A stretch of DNA of 64,000 nt from Mya arenaria (taxonomy: Eukaryota; Mollusca; Bivalvia; Myida; Myidae), in NCBI RefSeq assembly GCF_026914265.1, contig NC_069133.1, positions 8,067,937-8,131,936 on the forward strand, read 5' to 3'. Both the position numbers and the translations under genes were made by a program. Within the stretch, counting starts at the first letter, position 1, and every line of letters begins with the position of its first letter. The notes below the pieces were generated by a model, which ran no database searches, had not been told where the DNA came from, and saw only the letters and a list, made by a program, of their open reading frames with translations. Positions 1 through 10,916 of this stretch are shown piece by piece.

Positions 1-1939
1 ACTTATATACTATACTGTATTACAATACAATACTCAATCATCGGTTTTTCCTTGATCCATGCTTATGTACATAACACACTTTCATTTCAGCCTTATGTTC
101 TTTGTAACTGATATTGACATTGTTGAAAATTTTAGAATTTTGTATTGTTTGTAATATATCTTAATCTTTTTATCGTCCATAACACTTACATTGTACAAAA
201 GACTCTAATAGAAATATATTACGTTTTAATTTTTATTTTTTTTTGTTTTCTTGTCAATTTAGAAGCAATGATTTTTCTTGCAAACTTTTTAATCTGAACA
301 CTTTTGAATTGCAAAATAATCCCTGTAAGTTTAACATTTGGGGAAACTAAGTTGAGATCGTGCCAAATAACATTCAAAGACAAAACATCTAGTCGAAGTG
401 TGTACAATATAAGTTTCAATGCATTGTATAAATACCAAGGATATGTCAGTTTTCGACAATTTTCTTTTAATCTTGCAAATTGATCATCTGGCGCACAGTT
501 GCTTTAACGTAATAAAGTTGAAATTCCGTAATGGTCCATGTCGTGTCAAAAGTAGGTCACATGGCCAAATGTTGACAAAACATCTTGTTAACACTATTGA
601 GGCCATATGTTGCATCCAATACATCTGAACGATTGGTCACTGAGAATCTATATAAAATCTACATTTAAAGGCCTAGTTTTGTCGTTCTATAAGTGACCCC
701 CCCCCCCCAACAAAATAAAACAAAAACGTGTATTATACACAAGTACACAACCTTTGTGTATTGATTTTATTCTAATTGTCTTATCGGATCGCCGATCTGA
801 TTATCCTGATGTGCAGTTTTGGAGGTTTTATTATAGAAATGGCCCTGAGACAATAAACAGGAAATTGGCCCCTACTGCGACATCAGTGCAGTTAGCAGGA
901 GATGCACAGCAGGGGATTGTCATGCCAAACATTCCTTAAACTTGGCTTTTATGTTAAGTTTAATTACATGTATAAGTCTTTTCCTGTCAAAATTTGCGTC
1001 TCTATGCCTAACGAATTATATATGAGAAACCAAGTCGTCACGGTCCGTTTTGGCTCTTGTCCGATGTAAAGTATGTCTTATTGCCAATTGCTTGGCTGGC
1101 CTAGAGACATTTTCAATCCAATCTGTATGAAGCTTGTTGCTATAAAATCTAAATGATCGATTTTATGTCATGTTTGGTTAAACAAATCCTACTTCTAGCA
1201 CGAGGTCAACCATTACCAAAGAGATACAACATGTATAGTTACTCTAATAAAGCCACCCTTTCACCCAATCTTCAAAACAAATGTTAAAAATACCTAGATA
1301 CCACATTGTTTAGCCAATCGTTATTAAACTTGACCAGATGTTTATGTACGTTATGTTCGTAACTGTTTGGTCAAACAATGGTCACGAGGGCAACAGTCAG
1401 AGAGAATCACTTGTTAACCCTTTAGAGGCCATATTTTCTACTTATTTTTTGGATGGAATGCGTGTCTCCTTGAAACTATGCCAAGTTCGAGTATGGGTCA
1501 CGAAGGATCCAAACGTAGGTCATTAGGTTAACATCACGGAGTACATCAAATTCGTCAAAAAAAAACGTTAAAAGGTAAAATGACATCAGTGTTTATCCAT
1601 AGATAACAATTTTCAAATGTTCCAATATTCTTACCAATAATCTTTAAATGGTCCAATATGTTTTCTTACAGACAAAAAATAAAGAACATTTTTTTAAGAA
1701 AAAAAGCAGGTGGTACTCAATTAAGCTGATGTGGGTCATGCAGGGCAACAGTAGAATGGCCTCGTAAATATTTCGGCTGAAGTCGGGTTACCCTGCCGCA
1801 GTCTTAACAAAATCTGCCTTGACAACACGCAGAACAGATGTTAATAAGTGTGTATAACCGTCGTTCCGTGCCCATCGACTCACCGTGTGTCATCATGACT
1901 TAAAGTTTATATATCGAAGCCAGCCATTTAATTTGTATA

Positions 1940-2310
1940 TCTGACCGCCAAGCATCGCGCTCAACGCTTTTCACCTTTCAGAAGGGTTGAAACCATACAA
2001 GTAACTGACCGCCAAGCATCGCGCTCAACGCTTTTCACCTTCAGAAGGGTTGAAACCATACAAGTAACTGACCGCCAAGCATCGCGCTCAACGCTTTTCA
2101 CCTTCAGAAGGGTTGAAACCATACAATTAACTGACAGCCAAGCATCGCGCTCAACGTTCATCACTTTTCAAAAAGGGTTTAAACCATACTATTATCTGAC
2201 CGCTAAGCATTATGCTCGACGCTTTTCACCTTTCAAAAAGTGTGTAAACCATACTAGTAGTATCTGACCGACAAGCAACGCGCTCAACACTTATCACCTT
2301 ACAAAAAAAC
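1940..2310. repeat. 63-bp tandem repeat in copy A, about six units
   Basis: The unit starts CTGACCGCCAAGCATCGCGC and recurs every 63 bp, with the outer units degenerate. Because 63 is a multiple of three, the minus strand stays open as a 21-residue repeat, but no other coding evidence supports it. The same array, about five units, lies at 42,994-43,310 in the other duplicate. Confidence 0.9.
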
Positions 2311-3101
2311 ACAGGGATTCGACACGTAGCTTGGACACTAAAATATGGCCTTTCAGTCTTTTGATATTGTTTAGAAAGTAATAAATTGACATTTCAATAT
2401 AATCATTTTTAGTTTAAAAATAATATCATTATATTATACATATATATTTAAAAAAGACAAGGTAGTAGCCTCTTAGTACCTAAACCAACAGCTTAGTTAG
2501 ACGCTGGGCTTTACATTGTGTTTACCTACAACACGGTCTTCACGTTGAATAACCGAATACGTTATTATTCAAAGGAACGATGTTGTACTAGAGACAACAA
2601 AATCTAAAAAGATACATGAGATGCATTGAATTTGACGACAATAACAACCTGGCAAAAACACGCTGTTGTTTACAATGTTGATACTGCTTGATAATGAAGC
2701 GTAAGGCTCGGATATCGACGTTTTCAAGTTTCCTACCTTGATTAAGTAATATCTGTATTATTCTTCAATCGATTGAAAACATCAGGCACTCTCTGTTTAC
2801 AAGCCAATGTTTGCTGCTCGGAAGCAGGTTGTAACGAGGGAAATAAAATCTATTAGCTGGAATTAACCGCCTTCTAGAACGTGACTTTAATAGTGGAAAT
2901 TGAAATAGTAATGTTCCTTAGTTATTTCGAGGGTTGTTGACGACTTTTTTTGACGGTATGTGAATATACCAAGCATGGTATCAGTAGTGTTCAATTAAAC
3001 TGATCTAGATTTTTTTATTAAATGGAAACTTATCGACAGCAATACTATTTCACTTGTTCATCAGCTGCTTCTCTTTAAAACCATTGTTATACTCGGCAAG
3101 C

Positions 3102-3441
3102 CAGGGGCGTAGCCAGTGTTACGCACTTATGCATGTGCGTAATATCAATATCAAAAATGAGAAAAAAAATATGGCCAATAATGGCATCAAAGTTGAGGGA
3201 TAAGCTAAAAATTTATATCCAAAAAAAGGAAGATCAGCACATGTTACTGAGCCTAAATCAATCACTTGGTAACTACAAAGACGGCCACCTCGAACATATA
3301 ATTTCCCCAAATTCACCTCAGAGCTAATTTCAGTTCCATTTCCCATTTTCACCCTGGGGAGGCCCCCGACCCTCTAGGCTACAGGAATATTTCCCCTCCC
3401 ACAACCCTCCCCCTTACGTGCGTAACATTCAGTAAGGCCTG
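3102..3441. mobile_element. Small insertion present only in duplication copy A (MITE-like)
   Basis: The stretch starts CAGGGGCGTAGCCAG and its far end, read on the other strand, starts CAGGCCTTACTGAA. Both ends then contain TGTTACGCAC, giving imperfect terminal inverted repeats. Copy B has no such sequence at the matching place (near 44,470), so this is an insertion with an empty site. The ends resemble hAT-type CAGGG termini, but no clear 8-bp target duplication can be read, so the superfamily is uncertain. It lies in the intron position of the RING gene remnant. Confidence 0.6.
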
Positions 3442-3633
3442 CAAACGGCGGAATGACTAGCATCCAAGCATGATCATTAATAATACATAAATCCTATTCA
3501 GACAAACAGGATATGATATTTAGATAGTGCCTTTCAAGTTTATGATCGTATGTCCATCCTTATCTAATTACAACCACTGATTCACTTTCAATGTTTGGAT
3601 CGTATTAGGTTTAATAAACAGCTTCATTTCCAG

Positions 3634-3915
3634 TCGGTCCCTGTGCAGACGGATGTGGACTGGTCGCAGACGATCGTCTCAATCTCATCTGCTGTGATAA
3701 ATCCCCTGGGCAAACGTCACAGGCGCCACGTGCCCACCAAGACGACACCGGAAGTGCTCTACCAGCAAATGATCCAAAACACTGTGTTAGTGGACAGTAT
3801 TTCGGACAGCAATCGCTCTCGTCTGCCATGGAATAAAAATGTCGGGAAAACGTCCTGGGCGTCATATGTGTTTTTGTTCGGTATGACGATCGTAGACCAA
3901 GCCTTAAAACCCTAG
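3634..3915 (+). pseudogene. Orphan second exon of a RING-gene duplicate
   Basis: This is the copy-A counterpart of the exon at 44,676-44,957. It has the same length (282 bases), the same TTCCAG acceptor, an open frame and the same ending (LKP then stop). Its partner, the RING-coding exon, has been deleted from copy A, so no RING protein can be made here. By eye there are about eleven replacement differences against four silent ones from the other copy, which suggests little constraint on at least one copy. The translation matches no family I recognise. It could still be transcribed with an unknown upstream exon, but a decaying remnant is the simpler reading. Confidence 0.75.
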
Positions 3916-4250
3916 TAGGGTTAATTATATTTACTTTATATATGTGATTCATGCTTTATTGATGAGGGTAAATTCACAAAACCGTTCAAGGAATCTTCAC
4001 ACCTCACAACCATTCTTTGCACTTTTCAATCATACAACTTATACGTTGCATCCAACTACTACCTACAAAATGTGATTATTATAGTGTACCCCTCTCAATT
4101 AAGGATCAGCTTACTGGGAATTTGGGAGTCATTTATGCACATCCTGAGTCCAATCCTATATACCAGGCGCCTGGCAGGAAGGCAATCGGAACACATTCAT
4201 TTAACAAACTGTTAGGACAGCATTCTGCCATATCAGAACACGCCCGTCCT

Positions 4251-4326
4251 TCTACCTTACTTACCGTAAGCGGAGGCTCTTACCATTAGGCCACGGTCCA
4301 CGTAGCAGAACATCTGCCGATGCTTC
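4251..4326 (-). mobile_element. tRNA-like insertion only in duplication copy A
   Basis: On the minus strand, 4,297-4,263 reads like the 5' half of a tRNA, with an exact A-box (TGGCCTAATGG) and an anticodon-arm-like stretch. No B-box follows, so it is not a functional tRNA gene. The matching place in copy B (near 45,290) runs straight across without these roughly 75 bases. A tRNA-derived SINE head or tRNA fragment inserted after duplication is the likely origin; loss from copy B is the alternative. Confidence 0.5.
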
Positions 4327-4562
4327 ATAAATCTATGTAAAACTTCATTCGACCAAAGCCTAAACACATAAGCAATTTCGCCTGGCACAATAACCTATTT
4401 CTTGATTACTGAGAACAATTTCGAAACTACAGTAATTAAGAAAATATGGGTGTTTGTGTCCAGACCATGTTTCAGTGTATAGTTTCTTAGGCTAACTATT
4501 TACAGAAAACCAATTTAATTGTCAGAAATTAATTCCACAACTTCATTCCAGTTGTCAGTGCT

Positions 4563-4826
4563 CCTTTTATTTCGTTTATTTTGAGTATACCTCCGTTAAT
4601 TTCGCTTGCACCTCCGTTGATTTTGCTTGTTCCTTCGTTTAATTCGCGTTCTCCTTCGTTTAATTCGCGTTCACCTCCGTTTATTTCGCTTATGCTTCCG
4701 TCAATTTCGAGTGCATTTGCGCTAATTTCGATTGCACCTCTGCTAATTTCGCGTGCACCTCCGTCAATTTCGAGTGCATCCCTGCTAATTTCGAGTGCAT
4801 CTCCGCTAATTTCGAGTGCACCTCCG
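4563..4826. repeat. 21-bp minisatellite in copy A
   Basis: Units of about 21 bp of the type CCTCCGTTAATTTCGCGTGCA with many variants, about a dozen copies. The period keeps several frames open, and the minus strand reads as seven-residue repeats (LTEVHSK, LAEMHSK). The counterpart is at 45,540-45,835. No start context, splice signals or homology support translation. Confidence 0.85.
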
Positions 4827-6724
4827 TTAAAACTCTAGTTATATCGATTATGCAATAGATAATACAATATTTAGTGATCATATCGTCTCGAAGGTGAAAT
4901 GAAACCACCATCTATGTGAAAAAGAAGCCAAAGCGCCGCGGAGCGAATGCTAATCTGTTCTTTACTTCCGCCAAACAACTGGAATAACTCAATAATTCTT
5001 CATGCCAGAATTATAATCATTGCAATATATGTTCATTTGTTTCTGACAACATGCGTGTAAGTTTTATTTAAAGATCTCGGACGTTTTTTTCTTCAAAAAC
5101 TGATGAGCTAGAAACGTTAGAAGCTTTCTTCTCCGTTTAATTAAATTCAAATTTTGAAGAATACAAATATCAATGTTCATCGAATTTGTTAGAAAGGACA
5201 CTGGAACTATGAAATACATTGAACGTGTCATGCCGATGTGTAGTTTTGTTTCACGTTCGATACTTTCCGATATACGAATCACAACTTCATACCAAACCCA
5301 TTTTAAACAGTGTACACATATCACTTCAGACATTTTGTCATTCACTCAGAGTTTGTGAATCAGTCATTGCTGTGATAGATTTTCTTTATATCTTCAGCTG
5401 TTTACCAGGTATGCCAACTTTCACATTTGATGTGTTTTAATTAATAGCATGAATCATCGCCGACGTCTTTAAAGGGAAACACTCGCAATCATTTTTATTT
5501 ATATTTAAGTTTATTGCTATTGAGATATTTTACTTACTTTTATGAACAAACACAAATCAACAAATGGCCGATCATAACTAGTTTGGACAAAATTTTGTAA
5601 ATCCAAGCCTAAAATATTTCTATTTTCAGTTATGTTACTACCTTTTTGGCCAAATAGAGCATTTATGTCATATTTGTAAGTGCCCTATGCTCCTTTGAAC
5701 AGTGCGGTTCTACTTTTGGAAACCTGTCCATGTACGAAATCGCTCCTACGATTATTGATGAAACAGCCGCAAAATTGCAGAAATAAGTTTAATATCTTAG
5801 GTGAAAAGCCTTTAATCATCGACTGCATACTGGTCCAGTATAGATCATATTTAGACAAATTTCTTTTCGGCCAAAGATACTTTATTCCATTACTACACTA
5901 CAAGAGAACATGGTATATAAAAACTGGAACTGCATCAATAAATCACAACAAACGGGTTTTTTTATCATTATAATATGCAATACTTGTATTTCCTTAAATG
6001 TACATGCATGAAACCCTAATGCCAAACAAAGAAGGGTCTTAAGAGTATCCATTTTAACATTCCTTTTCAGAATCACAAGGGTAACATACGAATTGATTCA
6101 GTCAACACAGAACAGAAGAGAATGTTTATTTAACTTAAGCATATACATCGTTATAAACACAGAATGAAAAATAGCATGCATGTAATAAATAAGTAATGCA
6201 TATGGATATTATGGTAATTATACCAATAATGCATATATTGTACACAAAACCAACACATTTAACAGCAATTAGTACCCACACATACCTAATGAATATACAT
6301 GCATACTTACACTCTACAGTTCCTGGTTTAAATTAGATATGTTGTTGCAAGCACCACAAGAAGTTATAGGTATCTCAAAGTCACAAACCATTTCATTTTG
6401 TTGAAACCAGGTCAAGCAATGATCGCATGTTTTTGCTAGCGTTAGTCTGGGAGTATCCACCTTATTAACTGTAACATTATATATCTGGGTAAACATTGAA
6501 AAAATATCTCCCTGTGAATATACAAGAAAACATATCTGTTGAAAACGCCGATTAACTTTAAAAGGTATGATAAAACCAAGCAAAGAAATAAGTCAACCCG
6601 CAAGGACATACAAGTGGTAAGATTTTAATACAAGCAAAAAACGTTAGAGAACACCATCACTAGATTTAGACTTGATTGTGGGCTTCACACCAGCTTACAG
6701 TTCTCTTAGCATCCTAGTCATACT

Positions 6725-7388
6725 AAGAGTATGGTTAGTGGGCGCAAGGCTAATCTGTTTTCATTAATCAAGGTTCAGAACTCATCATAAATGTTCGCCA
6801 TTGGTAACATTTAACTATAGTGTGCTTTCCTTGAATGATTTTTATGTGATCACCCAAGGTTTGCACCTAGTCAATAGCCACATCTGATGGAGACAATAAT
6901 TCCAAGTATCCCATCATTTAAGTAACAGAGGCGCAGGGCATTATGAAATAATTACAAGTATCTCACCAGCTCAATTCCTTCATGTTTCATCAAATTTATT
7001 CACTTGCATTTATAATATGCAAATCTTATTGCTAATTTTCGTTTTTAGGGGATAAAAACATTGTACCAAGTGTATGGTTAATGGGAACCAAGGCAATTCT
7101 GTTTTTCATTAATCAAGGGGCAAAACGTTCTAATCAAGAATGTTAGCCACGGTAATAGTACTTGCTACTACGCAATTGTACTGTTACCGATAACACACGT
7201 ACAAACTTTCGTGGGACTTCCTTGAATGCTTTTTAATGTGATACAGAGTAGCAAATCCTAATGATGATAACAATTTCAAGGCTTTAAAAGTATCGCATCA
7301 TTTTAGCACCAGAGGCACAGGGCCTTATAAAATAAGTACAAGTATCTCACCAGCCATGCCCTTGTCGAGGTATTGGACCTCGACCCTG
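6725..7388. repeat. Local tandem duplication inside copy A
   Basis: About 6,725-6,985 and 7,068-7,360 resemble each other ('TATGGTTA(A/G)TGGG', 'AATCAAGG', 'CAGAGGC(G/A)CAGGGC', 'AGTATCTCACCAGC'). Copy B has one such unit, ending in the LAP exon at 48,051. The duplication therefore happened within copy A and doubled the decaying 3' end of the LAP fragment. Confidence 0.65.
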
Positions 7389-7390
7389 TT
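7351..7390 (-). pseudogene. Truncated LAP exon fragment (copy A)
   Basis: Forty bases match the 3' part of LAP exon 12 at 48,051-48,090, including the donor G|GTGAG, with a few substitutions. The match stops abruptly after 7,390, where a hairpin begins. The matching terminal LAP exon further left (near 6,500-6,520 in copy A) keeps only its acceptor side. No LAP protein can be made from this copy; it is a by-product of the segmental duplication. Confidence 0.85.
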
Positions 7391-7459
7391 TACCCCTGTG
7401 GGCAAAAAAATCCAAGTGAAAAAAATGTGCATACGAACGCAAATACCCACAGGGGTAAA
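7389..7459. repeat. Hairpin at the duplication breakpoint
   Basis: TTTACCCCTGTGGG at 7,389-7,402 is the exact reverse complement of CCCACAGGGGTAAA at 7,446-7,459, with a 43-base loop. The left arm starts at the last bases shared with copy B, so the hairpin sits on the breakpoint. Confidence 0.85.
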
Positions 7460-10400
7460 TGACAAATGGGTACAAACTTTCCTTAAGTCTGGAGGTGGGG
7501 TAAATTTTACACGTGGTTTTTGATATCAGATAAGCAAAACAACTTATTTATAATTATAAGTTATTATTACACTTTTGTTTACTCTGTAAAACCATTTTCA
7601 ATATCTCAGATGACTGTTTCTACAAAGGACTGCAATATCATGTCATTTATTTTAATATTTTGTTTTCAAGTTAAGCTATTTGGACTTTCTTTCTTGGAGA
7701 CTCATATGCTATCAAAATGGAATGCTAAACTTTCAAATACATTAATCTATAAACGCTATCAAACTCCTTTTTCAGTGTTGATACTTATAAAGTTACCAAC
7801 TTATACATTCTTGATTTAAAGTCTGGCATTTCTATTTTTGAACGACAGGTATCTTTCTTATTTTATTTAAATTACTGCAACATTATATCGCTCAGTGAAT
7901 AGGAGTTTTATTTATTACAGAAACTGATATCTTACGTAAGTAATGTTAGCTTCATCATTGTCAAATGTTCTTTTCAACTCAAACTATTTGCATTTTATTA
8001 AAGTGACACTGTTATTCAAAATCAATACATACACAGTTATTACAAAAAATAGGTTTTGAGTGATAAACCTTTAACAACTTACTAAATAGTGCATTAATGG
8101 AAATTATTAACTTCTGATAACAAGATTGTAACCGTGTATTTAATTGCTGAAAACGCAAAATATTAAATGATTGGTGAGTGCTAAAACATAGACTGTGATC
8201 TACTGTCGTCTCTTAAGGTAGAAATACCGTGTTTTCTGAAACTTTGTTTTAAATTAAACTCGGTACTCTTCATAAGAACCATTGTTTTTGACATTTATTC
8301 ATTCCTTTCGGTATATTAAAACAGTTGTATTAAATTTGGTAAATCTCATGTGGAAATAAGAGTTCATCTGCCCAAATTTGCCCACGTCGCAATGAAACAT
8401 ATATCATTATGGATATATGGTATAACTTTTTTATTATTCACTTTCAAAATTCAGTTCAACATCATTTGAATGTCAAAATGCAAATATGAACAATATCGAC
8501 AGCGTTATTACTAATATCTTCATTTTATATGTTAAAGTCATAATGTTATCATTTTTATTATATTTCTTTATTTAGAATTTTATCATATTAGCTTTTTCCA
8601 AACATTAAAATTCATACCATATTCCTACTTAAACGCATCCAGTTCTTAACAAGCTTCATATAAAATATGTGTGAGTTTCCTATAGTCCTATCTAGCCGGA
8701 AGTATTACTTCTAAAACTTATGATGCTATAGTTAAGTCCATCATGTGTCAAGCAAACACCAAAGCAGCAATAAAATCGGATTTCCTAACCACAGAAGCCA
8801 ATTTTTGCGAAACTCCATGGAAACCAGTTATAAAAGGCTGCTGATTTTTTAATTTAAGTTCAAAAATTGTTGTTGTATGCATTTTTGTTAACACGTTAGT
8901 AACGGTTTAAGCAATAAAACATAATTTTCGAACGGAAATATGAATATCTGCGATCTGATTTTTTGTCAGCAATCTTATATCATTGGTTTGCAGATATTTA
9001 CGCAAAAATTTGCTCTTTCAAAGACAACAAAAAATAAAAAGGTGTAAAAATGGTAAATCTGTGGGAGTGCACCTTAAAGACACCGTAAATTAAAGCGCAG
9101 CGCATATGCACTGATGTTTGAAACATATTTCAATCGGACGGCATTGCTGCATGTTGTACTTTCGATTTCTACGAGAAATAAACATATGTCAAAGCTACCA
9201 ACTCACTGTAAGTATCTTTTTCCCATATCATTTGATTGCTAACAGATTTATTTGAGGCTATCATACGTTATTTTTATTCGATGTGTGTGTTATTATGCGA
9301 AATTGTGCAGTTTTCATGTGTTGATTTATGTGGGGAGTATCATAGGGGCATTTTGCGTTGTTATGACACACCCATATGACCATGCCCCCCCCCCCCCACA
9401 AAAAATAGATAAAAAAACAACTACATAAATAAAATATTCCAAGTCTCATAAGCAACGATTGGGAAACTGTCACTTGTAATTACTAACCTTTTTAACTATT
9501 ATTCTATAATTGTTGTAAAAGGTGACGACTCGCCATTGTATTTCCACTTATTTGTCGAGATGATCATGTTCAAGAAATCCTAACTTGGTCAAATCTCATT
9601 CAAACACAACAATTTTGGACTTTCCTTGTAGAGGTATGACCAATCTTGTTTGGGTTATTATCCTGCCTTAAATCACCAGAAGATAAAAAGTGATACTATG
9701 AATATTAAAACTTAAACAATCAATTTTTTGTTTTAAATAAGTTTACGCTTCTTCGGTAAATCGTACTTTTGGTATCATAATACGCAATAAGTACTCGATA
9801 TATCAAAGAGAATTAACTGTAGCTTAAATACATTTGCTTATTTAACGAACGGTAAATAATAACCTTACCGAGCGACGAAACTTCCTTTGTTTATTGGAAA
9901 TAAATTTTAATATCTCGGATTAAGCAAGGTATAAAAATATATTCTGTGTAAAATTTAATGCGTTAGACATGTAGGTGCTCTTGTTAAGTCTTGTTAAGTT
10001 TTCTTATACAGCAATTCAATTGTATGCTTTCATTTATTTGGAGAGAATTGCGGAGGTTTGGGTAATATTAGCTAGGGTAGGTGAGGTTGGGTGGGACGAA
10101 TTGACTATGTATTAACATATTATACAGATATTTGAAACACAAAGAAATATAATCCTTATTAAACTGCAATTTTGTTTATGTACCAAACGAATAATTTACC
10201 AAGCGATCACTTTACCATTTTACAGGGGTTGATGAGGGATGCAGTTTGTCCAAAATATGTGATATGGATATAACAGAATTAAGTCCACGTTTATTTTTAG
10301 CTAAAACTTGTTTAAATACAAGCAAAACATTTTTGATCCCAAAGAATGAGCCTTTAAAAATGCAGAAAGTTGAATATTACTTTGTTCACATCAAAACACA

Positions 10401-10749
10401 TGTACAAACATACGTTTGTTAGGTAAAAAGTGTGTTCTTACTAAATGGCTGGGTACCACTCGCGCATGCACCGTGAAGTTTTTCCGGTGGAAACAATTGC
10501 GCAATGTTCATGTCGGCATATGCATGTGCAAAGAAATAAACACCACAGTGAAGAAGATATTGGCTGTAATTGTAAATCTTGCGCACAGCTCTGTAGGACA
10601 ACATTTGACTTCCATTTTACAGGTATCATGATATATTTATGGTTTCTGTTAGTAATACATGTTGAATGTTTGATTGCATAGCGAAATAATGCATTTTTAA
10701 TCTGAAAAAATTGAGTATACTTAGCAGGTATAAGGTGTTTTTACCATAA
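7460..10749. other. No gene recognised
   Basis: AT-rich noncoding DNA. It holds one MITE (7,998-8,369), a sequence near 9,052-9,080 resembling the end of another copy of that MITE, and a poly-C run near 9,385. Short open frames here have no recognisable product or splice context. Confidence 0.6.
7998..8369 (-). mobile_element. MITE family copy 1 (TTAA-flanked family)
   Basis: Minus-orientation copy of a roughly 330-400 bp non-autonomous element found seven times in this window. The left end reads TTAAAGTGACACTGTTATTC and the interior shows the shared 'TTAAATGATTGGTGAGTGCT' block. The right end is degenerate and has lost its TTAA. No coding capacity. Confidence 0.85.
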
Positions 10750-10916
10750 GAATAGCTGTGGATTCATCCGGGTTTTTTGATAAGGTCAGTATTCAATCAG
10801 TTTCTTAAAAACACACCTGTTCGGTCCCGAGGTTCGCCACAAGAGAACCCTACTTGGTGTGCTTTTTAATCCTCGTCCCACAGAACGCCCAACAATCTAC
10901 CTATGTTTACACTACA
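10750..10916 (-). repeat. LTR, left (3' end of the fossil element)
   Basis: Shares its outer blocks with 17,466-17,740, notably GAATAGCTGTGG, GTATTCAATCAGTTTCTTAA, CACAAGAGAAC and CTACCTATGTTT. It is shorter than the right copy. Confidence 0.75.

Larger units (their letters stand above)
70..7390 (+). repeat. Segmental duplication, left copy (A)
   Basis: Base-by-base similarity to about 38,590-48,090 in the same orientation, broken by indels. Shared landmarks in order are the poly-C tract (near 700 and 41,697), the 63-bp tandem repeats (near 1,940 and 42,994), the RING-gene second exon (3,634 and 44,676), the 21-bp minisatellite (near 4,563 and 45,540) and the LAP 3' region (near 6,314 and 47,331). 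The match stops after 7,390, inside a LAP exon. The left limit is approximate because the window starts there. Copy A lacks the RING exon, lacks most of the LAP terminal exon and carries its own small insertions, so it is probably the derived copy. Divergence in the best-aligned stretches looks like several percent by eye. Confidence 0.93.

Noticed and set aside
754-939. Open frame ending LAGDAQQGIVMPNIP, also present in the duplicate at 41,726-41,929
   Set aside because: The two copies differ almost only by replacement changes, there is no splice context or recognised family, and the surroundings are repeat-like. Not supported as coding.
8338-9060. GGTAAATCT at both ends of a 0.7-kb stretch, looking like a 9-bp target duplication
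   Set aside because: Both occurrences are the same internal motif of the MITE family near its end, so they are explained by two MITE termini.
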